DNA of 10,636 bases, from NCBI GenBank assembly GCA_039680225.1, contig JBDKTK010000150.1, forward strand, positions 1-10,636, written 5' to 3'. The notes under the pieces are model-generated. The model saw only the letters and a list, made by a program, of their open reading frames with translations. It was not told the DNA's origin and made no database searches. Source of the stretch: JBDKTK01 sp039680225. GTDB taxonomy: Bacteria; Desulfobacterota; Syntrophia; Syntrophales; UBA4778. Within the stretch, counting starts at the first letter, position 1, and each line of letters opens with the position of its first letter. Positions 6,287-10,636 of the stretch are shown in pieces. A program made the translations under genes and the position numbers.

Positions 6287-7069
6287 TCAGTAAAAAGCAA
6301 CAGACACCAGCATGCTGACTATCAGGCAGTAAAACAGGCACTCGATTGCCGCCTTGGAAGTCGAAATGGGCAGCTGCGTAATCTGTATCCTGGTCGAGAA
6401 ACCGCGGTGCAGGCTGACGACCGTAATAACTACTCCGAAGAGCACTCCTTTGACTATGCCCTGGATGATGTCCGGGAATGTGAGGGCCTTGGCTATCTGG
6501 GCCATGAAATTTTCGAGCGGGAGCTGGGTGAGGCTCCAGGCCAGGGCGTATCCCCCGAGCAGCGCCACCAGGTCGAAGATTATGAAAAGGCACAGGACCG
6601 CGGTGGTTATCCCGAGCAGCCGGGGAAGGGCGATAACGTAAAGCGGGTCGATGCCCGCCATTTCGATCGAATCTATCTCGTGCAGCACGCTCATGTACCC
6701 CGTTTCGATCGTGACGGCAGTTGCGGAGCGCAGCGTGACTATCAGGGCCGTGATGATCGGGCCCAGCTCGCGGACGATGATCATGACGGAAATGTTCCCG
6801 AGATCGTACTGGGAGGAGATTTCCGCAAACTGAATGATGAGCATGGTGCCGAGCAGCAGGGCTATCGGGATTACGACCCGGAGCGCCTCGACGGCGGTGA
6901 AATAGATCTGGTCGACGATGACCGACCTTACCAGGACCCTGCCCTCCGGCGGCCTTTTGAACAGGAGGCGCAGGATGGAATGGGCGAACGCGCACAAATC
7001 CATGAATCTCTCGAAACGGAATATCGCGTCCCTTCCAATCCGCCCAGTTATATCCCCGGCAAAACTCAT
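6287..7069 (-). CDS. mlaE: MlaE-type ABC permease, phospholipid transport
   Basis: The 260-residue product is an inner-membrane permease of the MlaE (DUF140) family. It has the family core RELGPIITALIV (100-111), then IETGYMSVLHEIDSIEMAGIDP (121-142) and LPRLLG, followed by several long hydrophobic helices. The VKGVLFGVVITVVS segment (206-219) matches the conserved late helix. An N-terminal amphipathic stretch precedes the first membrane helix, as in E. coli MlaE. It is the first gene of the - strand operon, followed after 19 bases by the degenerate ATPase-like gene, then mlaD and a TPR lipoprotein. The ATG at 7069 has no strong Shine-Dalgarno, but no better in-frame start is visible just upstream. 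Direction of lipid movement cannot be told from sequence. Confidence 0.93.
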   Translation of the reverse strand: MSFAGDITGRIGRDAIFRFERFMDLCAFAHSILRLLFKRPPEGRVLVRSVIVDQIYFTAVEALRVVIPIALLLGTMLIIQFAEISSQYDLGNISVMIIVRELGPIITALIVTLRSATAVTIETGYMSVLHEIDSIEMAGIDPLYVIALPRLLGITTAVLCLFIIFDLVALLGGYALAWSLTQLPLENFMAQIAKALTFPDIIQGIVKGVLFGVVITVVSLHRGFSTRIQITQLPISTSKAAIECLFYCLIVSMLVSVAFY

Positions 7070-7098
7070 CGGCAGCCCATTGCACTTGTTTGATATCC

Positions 7099-7127
7099 CG
7101 TATAGCTGAAACCGGAAAACCTTTCAA
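7099..7127 (-). promoter_or_regulatory. Candidate sigma-70 promoter for the mlaE operon
   Basis: On the - strand TTGAAA (7127-7122) is followed after exactly 17 bases by TATACG (7104-7099). The -35 is good; the -10 lacks the consensus final T. It would start transcription about 25 bases before the mlaE ATG and lies just downstream of the terminator-like hairpin at 7134-7185. Confidence 0.4.
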
Positions 7128-7185
7128 ATAAAAACAGCGGTTTGGCCTGTCTGGAGCCGCCGGCGCCCGCGGGCCGGACCGCTGT
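7126..7185 (-). terminator. Intrinsic terminator-like hairpin with T-tract, reading toward mlaE
   Basis: ACAGCGGT (+ strand 7134-7141) and ACCGCTGT (7178-7185) form a perfect 8-bp outer stem, with a further GGCC/GGCC pairing inside (7144-7147 with 7172-7175). Read on the - strand, the stem is followed directly by TTTTTATTTG (7134-7125), the layout of a Rho-independent terminator. No - strand gene lies upstream in the window, so it either acts in a long mlaE leader or stops antisense transcription coming from the divergent side. Confidence 0.55.
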
Positions 7186-7202
7186 CCCATAATGGAAAAG
7201 GA

Positions 7203-7231
7203 TTGAAAAACCCAATGCACACAGGTATATT
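7203..7231 (+). promoter_or_regulatory. Sigma-70-like promoter for the DUF2147-mtgA pair
   Basis: TTGAAA at 7203-7208 and TATATT at 7226-7231 are separated by 17 bases, a near-consensus housekeeping promoter. Transcription would begin near 7238, giving a leader of roughly 35 bases before ATG 7273. Confidence 0.6.
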
Positions 7232-7272
7232 CCCCCATCATTTTCTTTCATCACTTCTTGCGGGAGGGCAAA

Positions 7273-7728
7273 ATGCGGAACTTGCTGATATCCCTGATTT
7301 TGGTGCTGTGCTTCTGCGGGACTGCCATGGGCGCCGGGCCTGACGACGTAATGGGGCGGTGGCTCAACCAGGAGCAGGACGCAATGATCGAAATTTCCAG
7401 GTGCGGAAATCTTTACTGCGGCAAGATCATCTGGCTCCGGGAACCGAATTATCCCTCCAGCGACGAAAAGGGCATGGCCGGCAAGACGAAAGTCGACCGG
7501 GAGAACCCCGCGAGCCCGCTGCGCGCGCGCCCCATCCTCGGCCTGGAGATCCTCAAAAATTTCCGGTATGCCGGGGACAACAAGTGGGAGGACGGCAGCA
7601 TCTACGACCCCAAGAACGGAAAGACCTACAGCTGCAAGATGACCCTCGCGGGCGACAAGCTCCGGATCCGCGGATACATCGGGATCTCTCTGATAGGAAG
7701 GACCACCGTCTGGAGCCGCGCAAGGTAG
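7273..7728 (+). CDS. DUF2147 family secreted protein
   Basis: The 151-residue product has a signal peptide (MRNLLISLILVLCFCGTAMG, cleavage near residue 20) and a compact mature domain of the DUF2147 family. Family marks visible are GRWLNQE near the start, ISRCGNLYCGKIIWL with two conserved cysteines, NPASPLRARPILGLEIL, the W-x2-GSIYDPKNGKTY block, and the closing RGYIG...GRTTVWSR. DUF2147 proteins are small periplasmic beta-rich proteins of unknown biochemical role. ATG 7273 is preferred because GGGAGGG lies four bases upstream; a TTG at 7258 would add five residues but places that site inside the gene. It is probably cotranscribed with the transglycosylase gene starting 21 bases after its stop. 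Confidence 0.9.
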   Translation: MRNLLISLILVLCFCGTAMGAGPDDVMGRWLNQEQDAMIEISRCGNLYCGKIIWLREPNYPSSDEKGMAGKTKVDRENPASPLRARPILGLEILKNFRYAGDNKWEDGSIYDPKNGKTYSCKMTLAGDKLRIRGYIGISLIGRTTVWSRAR

Positions 7729-7749
7729 GAGGGGCCTGATTCCTCAAAA

Positions 7750-8553
7750 ATGAAATTGCGATTCAAGCCGGTAAGATTCCTCCTCATAGCGTTGGGTGTG
7801 GTCCTGTGCGCATTGGCGGCCAATGTCTGCCTGTATTTTTTTTATCCCGACGTCGGCAGGCTGAAAAAGGAGAACCCCCGCAAGACCTCGTTCATGGAAT
7901 ACCGCGAGCAGGAGTGGCTCGAGCAGGGAAAGAAGAAGAAAATCCAGCAGCGCTGGGTCCCCCTCTCCGGCATTTCCCCTTACCTCGTCAAGGCCGTCTT
8001 AATTTCGGAAGACGACAAGTTCTGGAACCACGAGGGGTTCGATTTCGAAGCGATGAAGGCGGCGCTCGAGAAAGACCTGAAGAAAAAGAAATTCAAGTAC
8101 GGCGGTAGCACGATCAGCCAGCAGCTGGCGAAGAACCTTTACCTGACCCCGTCGCGCAACCCGGTGCGCAAGATAAAAGAGGCCGTCCTGACCTGGCGGC
8201 TGGAGAAGGCCCTTTCCAAGCGGCGGATAATCGAGCTTTACCTCAACGTCGCGGAATGGGGCGACGGCATCTTCGGCATCGGCGCGGCGGCCCGGCACTA
8301 TTACGGGAAGAGCGCGGCGGCGCTCGATCCCATGGAATCGGCGAAGCTGGCGTCGGTCCTCCCCAATCCCAGAAAATACAAGGTGAACAGGAATTCGGGT
8401 TACGTGGAGAACAGGGCCGACAGGATATACTCGATTATGGTGAGGAGAGGAATCGTGATTCCGGAATATGAAGAGGTCATCAGCGCCGCAGACGAGGAAA
8501 CGGCCCCGGTGATCGCCGCCGCCCCGGAAAAGGACAGTCCCGCGAAGCCGTAA
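7750..8553 (+). CDS. mtgA: Monofunctional biosynthetic peptidoglycan transglycosylase (GT51)
   Basis: The 267-residue protein has a short cytoplasmic N-terminus, one membrane anchor (~9-31) and a GT51 glycosyltransferase domain, with no transpeptidase domain. It polymerises lipid II into glycan strands on the periplasmic face. All GT51 motifs are present: EDDKFWNHEG with catalytic Glu87, GGSTISQQLAKN (118-129), the RKIKEA segment with Glu144, KRRIIELYLNVAEWG (157-171) and KLASVLPNP. The C-terminal tail beyond ~245 is an Ala/Glu/Pro-rich, probably disordered extension. The only good Shine-Dalgarno (AGGAGGGG, 7727-7734) overlaps the upstream stop and is 15 bases from the ATG. This is unusually far, although short complementary bases between (GAGG/CCTC) could bring it closer. 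Confidence 0.95.
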   Translation: MKLRFKPVRFLLIALGVVLCALAANVCLYFFYPDVGRLKKENPRKTSFMEYREQEWLEQGKKKKIQQRWVPLSGISPYLVKAVLISEDDKFWNHEGFDFEAMKAALEKDLKKKKFKYGGSTISQQLAKNLYLTPSRNPVRKIKEAVLTWRLEKALSKRRIIELYLNVAEWGDGIFGIGAAARHYYGKSAAALDPMESAKLASVLPNPRKYKVNRNSGYVENRADRIYSIMVRRGIVIPEYEEVISAADEETAPVIAAAPEKDSPAKP

Positions 8554-8917
8554 AAACAATTGTAATACCAACAACTTGAAAACAATTATCACGGGAAACC
8601 CAGAATATACTTGTATTTGCCTGGATTTATGTGCTAAGTCTTGCCCCGCTTGATATTCACAAACCGATGTTTGGTAAGGAATTCAACCCTGTTAATCTGA
8701 TTTATTCACGGCTGGTCCTCATCTTCGCAATCAATAGAAACTAAAAATTCACGGCCTCTCCAGTAATGCCCGGAACAGGCCGGCCGTTCGCAGTAATTGA
8801 ACGCAAAACCATGGCCCCGGATTCCCCGCCCAAAGGGTCTCCGGAGCGGCAATCGCGGAATCAGCGCTGCGACGGGGCTTTGCCGGACTCCGGCCGGGCC
8901 TGAAGGAGACAACTTAA
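8554..8917. other. 364-base non-coding region with short repeats; probable leader of the CFI-box gene
   Basis: No convincing gene is visible. The first ~200 bases are clearly AT-richer than the flanking genes. A 9-base word ATTCACGGC occurs at 8704-8712 and again at 8747-8755. CAAAC-CGAT-GTTTG (8660-8673) is a small hairpin. The second half is GC-rich with several local inverted repeats: CGGCCT/AGGCCG (8752-8757 with 8777-8782), CCGGA/TCCGG (8817-8821 with 8840-8844, enclosing CCC-AAA-GGG) and GCCGG-ACT-CCGGC (8882-8894). These could form a structured 5' leader ending in the GAAGGAG ribosome site (8902-8908). No strong sigma-70 promoter and no clear T-tract terminator for mtgA was found. ACGCAAAACC at 8800-8809 faintly recalls part of the GEMM (cyclic-di-GMP-I) riboswitch, but the partner sequences are missing. 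Confidence 0.5.
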
Positions 8918-9631
8918 ATGAGTATCGGAAAGAACCGGGGAGCGGCCTGGCTGCTGCCCGCGGCAGTTTTATTGACAATATTGTGCATGGTTTCGGCTCC
9001 GGCCCCGGCGCCTGCAAGGGATGTGCTCCTTGCCTGGGAAAAGCTGGACGGGGCTGCAGCCGGATACAAGGTGTACTGGGGGCAGTCGAGCAGAGCTTAC
9101 GATTTCAGCGCGGATGCCGGGACCAGGACAGAGTTCATCATCAGGGGACTTCAGGACGGGATAACTTATTACTTTGCGACTACTGCCTACGACTCCAGCA
9201 ATAACGAAAGCGAATTTTCCAGGGAAGCTGTTATAGCTCCCTCGACGGCCCCTTCCGGCATTTCAGGAGCGGGAGGGAACTGTTTCATAGCGACAGCTGC
9301 CTACGGGAGCAATCTTGCCCCGGAAGTCGAGGCGCTGCGCGGCTTCCGCGACGAGTACCTCATGACCAACCCGGCGGGCAGGCTCCTCGTGAACGCCTAT
9401 TACAGCATATCGCCGCCCCTCGCGGATTTCATCAGGGACAGTAATTTTCTCAAGGCAATGACCCGGTGGATCCTCTCTCCGCTGGTTTATGCAATTAACC
9501 ACCCCCTGACGGCGCTGCTGTTAATCGCCTTGACGGCCGCAGGCTCGCTCGCGTGCGGCAGGATGGCGGGCGCAGTATGCGGGCGCCGCGCCTCCGAAAG
9601 CGGGAATCCAGGGGACCCGCAGAAAGGATAA
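8918..9631 (+). CDS. Fibronectin type III and CFI-box-CTERM domain exported protein
   Basis: The 237-residue protein has an N-terminal signal sequence or membrane segment (~10-33). A single fibronectin type III domain (~35-108) follows, with LLAWEKLDGAAAGYKVYWG, FIIRGLQDGITYYFATTAYD and SSNNESEFS. After a Ser/Gly linker comes the CFI-box: CFIATAAYGS (122-131) with PEVEALRGFRDEYL, NPAGRLLV, YYSISPPLADFI. A hydrophobic segment (~197-213) and a basic Cys/Arg-containing tail end the protein. CFI-box-CTERM proteins are a recognised class of exported proteins with a C-terminal sorting-like region; the processing enzyme is not known to me. GAAGGAG lies nine bases before the ATG. Its stop is three bases before the start of the beta-helix gene, so the two are probably one operon. 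The domain calls are secure; the function (surface or matrix) is inferred. Confidence 0.88.
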   Translation: MSIGKNRGAAWLLPAAVLLTILCMVSAPAPAPARDVLLAWEKLDGAAAGYKVYWGQSSRAYDFSADAGTRTEFIIRGLQDGITYYFATTAYDSSNNESEFSREAVIAPSTAPSGISGAGGNCFIATAAYGSNLAPEVEALRGFRDEYLMTNPAGRLLVNAYYSISPPLADFIRDSNFLKAMTRWILSPLVYAINHPLTALLLIALTAAGSLACGRMAGAVCGRRASESGNPGDPQKG

Positions 9632-9634
9632 GAC

Positions 9635-10636
9635 ATGATTCTGAAAACAAAAAAATATTTGTGGATAAAAGCCCTCGTGATTGCGGCCGCCCTGCTTGCC
9701 GGGGCGTCCGTATGCGACGCGCGGGAATGGTTCGTGCGCGCTTCGGGCGGAAGCGGCGACGGCAGTTCCTACGCATCCGCATGGGCGGGCTTCGGCGCAA
9801 TCAACTGGGGGAGCGTCGCCCCCGGCGACACGCTGTATATTTGCGGGACATTCAATTCCACCCTGAACGTCGGGGCTTCCGGCTCGGGTGAATCCTCCCG
9901 GGTGGCCGTGCGCGGCGACTATGCGCAGGAAGGCGGCGTCATCGATGTTTCGGGCGGCGAGGCAATCAGCGTCTACGGGCGCTCCTTCGTGACGCTGCAA
10001 GGCATAACTGTGGACCGCAGCGGGACGAACGGCGTCGGGGCGCAGAGCTCGTCGTACGTGAACATCAGCAACTGCAACTTCTACCGGGTCGGGCAAAGCG
10101 GCGGCACCGTGTTCGGCATCGACGGCAGGTATGCGCAGGGCATGAAGATAACAAACTGCCGCCTGACCAATGAGAAAGGGGCTTTCAATGCCACGGGCAT
10201 CACGGTCAACCTCGGCATGAGTTCGCCGGCCCGCTCTTATGTTGACAAGTGCTATATCAACGGGATCGAAGTGGACGGGATCTGCCCGGGCAACAACGTG
10301 ACGATCACCCGCAACACGATCGGCAACCTCATGAGCGCCGCCTCCCATGCGGACGGGATACCGGTCCAGGGGTCGAACGTGATCGTGTCGCAGAACACTA
10401 TTTATAACTGCACGCAGAACATTTACGTCGATTCGTTTGATTACGGATCGGGGTCGCAGTGCATCTGCGACAACGTTGTGGTGGCCGATAACCTCGTGTA
10501 CGGCACGTCCGCCATTTACGGCGTCGGGACGAACGGCATCAGCGTCGACGTGGAGACGGGCGGGGCGGCGTCCATCAGGAACCTGAAGATTTACAATAAC
10601 ACGGTGGCCAACCTGAATTACCGCGGTTTCGCAATC
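9635..10636 (+). CDS. Right-handed parallel beta-helix repeat protein, exported (3' truncated by window edge)
   Basis: An uninterrupted frame from ATG 9635 to the last base gives the first 334 residues. A signal peptide (MILKTKKYLW, then an Ala/Leu core ending near VCDA) precedes a mature start REWFVRASGGSGDGSSYASAW and VAPGDTLYICG. This is the usual opening of secreted beta-helix proteins. The rest is a series of short Asn-, Gly- and Val-rich rungs such as YVNISNCNFYRV, MKITNCRLTN, NVTITRNTIGNL, NVIVSQNTIYNC and LKIYNNTVANLN, typical of the NosD/pectate-lyase-like parallel beta-helix fold. Such proteins are often carbohydrate-active or adhesive surface proteins; no catalytic residues can be assigned. 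The ribosome site AAAGGA (9624-9628 region) lies about six bases before the start. It follows the CFI-box gene by three bases, implying co-expression and possibly joint secretion. Confidence 0.9.
   Translation, partial: MILKTKKYLWIKALVIAAALLAGASVCDAREWFVRASGGSGDGSSYASAWAGFGAINWGSVAPGDTLYICGTFNSTLNVGASGSGESSRVAVRGDYAQEGGVIDVSGGEAISVYGRSFVTLQGITVDRSGTNGVGAQSSSYVNISNCNFYRVGQSGGTVFGIDGRYAQGMKITNCRLTNEKGAFNATGITVNLGMSSPARSYVDKCYINGIEVDGICPGNNVTITRNTIGNLMSAASHADGIPVQGSNVIVSQNTIYNCTQNIYVDSFDYGSGSQCICDNVVVADNLVYGTSAIYGVGTNGISVDVETGGAASIRNLKIYNNTVANLNYRGFAI

Noticed and set aside
8777..8792. Possible sigma-54 promoter (GG-N10-GC) upstream of the CFI-box gene
   Set aside because: The GG/GC spacing fits, but most other consensus positions (TGGCAC, TTGC) do not, and such matches are expected by chance in GC-rich DNA.
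8797..8820. GEMM (c-di-GMP-I) riboswitch suggested by ACGCAAAACC
   Set aside because: The upstream GGCAAACC partner, the GNRA-capped stem and the downstream tetraloop-receptor elements are not recognisable.
9521..10348. 275-codon open frame on the - strand across the CFI-box and beta-helix genes
   Set aside because: The + strand frame from 9635 has a signal peptide, ribosome site and beta-helix repeats; the - strand frame has no recognisable features.

Overview
The window is GC-rich, densely packed bacterial DNA from a Gram-negative organism: it encodes a beta-barrel protein with a signal peptide, an Mla-type lipid transport operon, a lipoprotein, a monofunctional peptidoglycan transglycosylase and a CFI-box-CTERM protein. 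The combination of a NifA-type sigma-54 activator, an Amt/PII pair and surface beta-helix and CFI-box proteins fits Desulfobacterota (former Deltaproteobacteria, Geobacter/Syntrophales-like) best. This placement is inference from gene content only.

Region 1 (1-3666, + strand) is a nitrogen-control block. It holds the 3' end of an ammonium transporter (amt), a PII protein (glnK) that lacks the usual uridylylation tyrosine, an 80-residue protein that is little more than a NifA/Fis-type helix-turn-helix, an outer-membrane beta-barrel protein, and a GAF-AAA+-HTH sigma-54 activator resembling NifA. GC-rich hairpins without clear U-tracts sit after glnK and between the barrel and activator genes. 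A smaller hairpin lies just before the barrel gene.

Region 2 (3684-7069, - strand) converges on region 1 and is an Mla-type (MCE) phospholipid transport operon read mlaE, ATPase-like protein, mlaD, TPR lipoprotein. The genes overlap or nearly touch. The ATPase-like protein is the oddest gene here: it keeps the ABC nucleotide-binding fold pattern, but Walker A, the Q-loop glutamine, the signature motif, the Walker B carboxylates and the H-loop histidine are all replaced.

Region 3 (7070-7272) is a divergent intergenic region. It holds a good sigma-70-like promoter for the + strand, a weaker one for the mla operon, and a terminator-like hairpin with a T-tract pointing toward mlaE.

Region 4 (7273-8553, + strand) has a secreted DUF2147 protein and a monofunctional transglycosylase (mtgA). 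A 364-base non-coding stretch follows, AT-richer in its first part, with several short inverted and direct repeats.

Region 5 (8918-10636, + strand) is a pair of exported proteins: a fibronectin type III plus CFI-box-CTERM protein, then a right-handed parallel beta-helix protein that runs off the end of the window.
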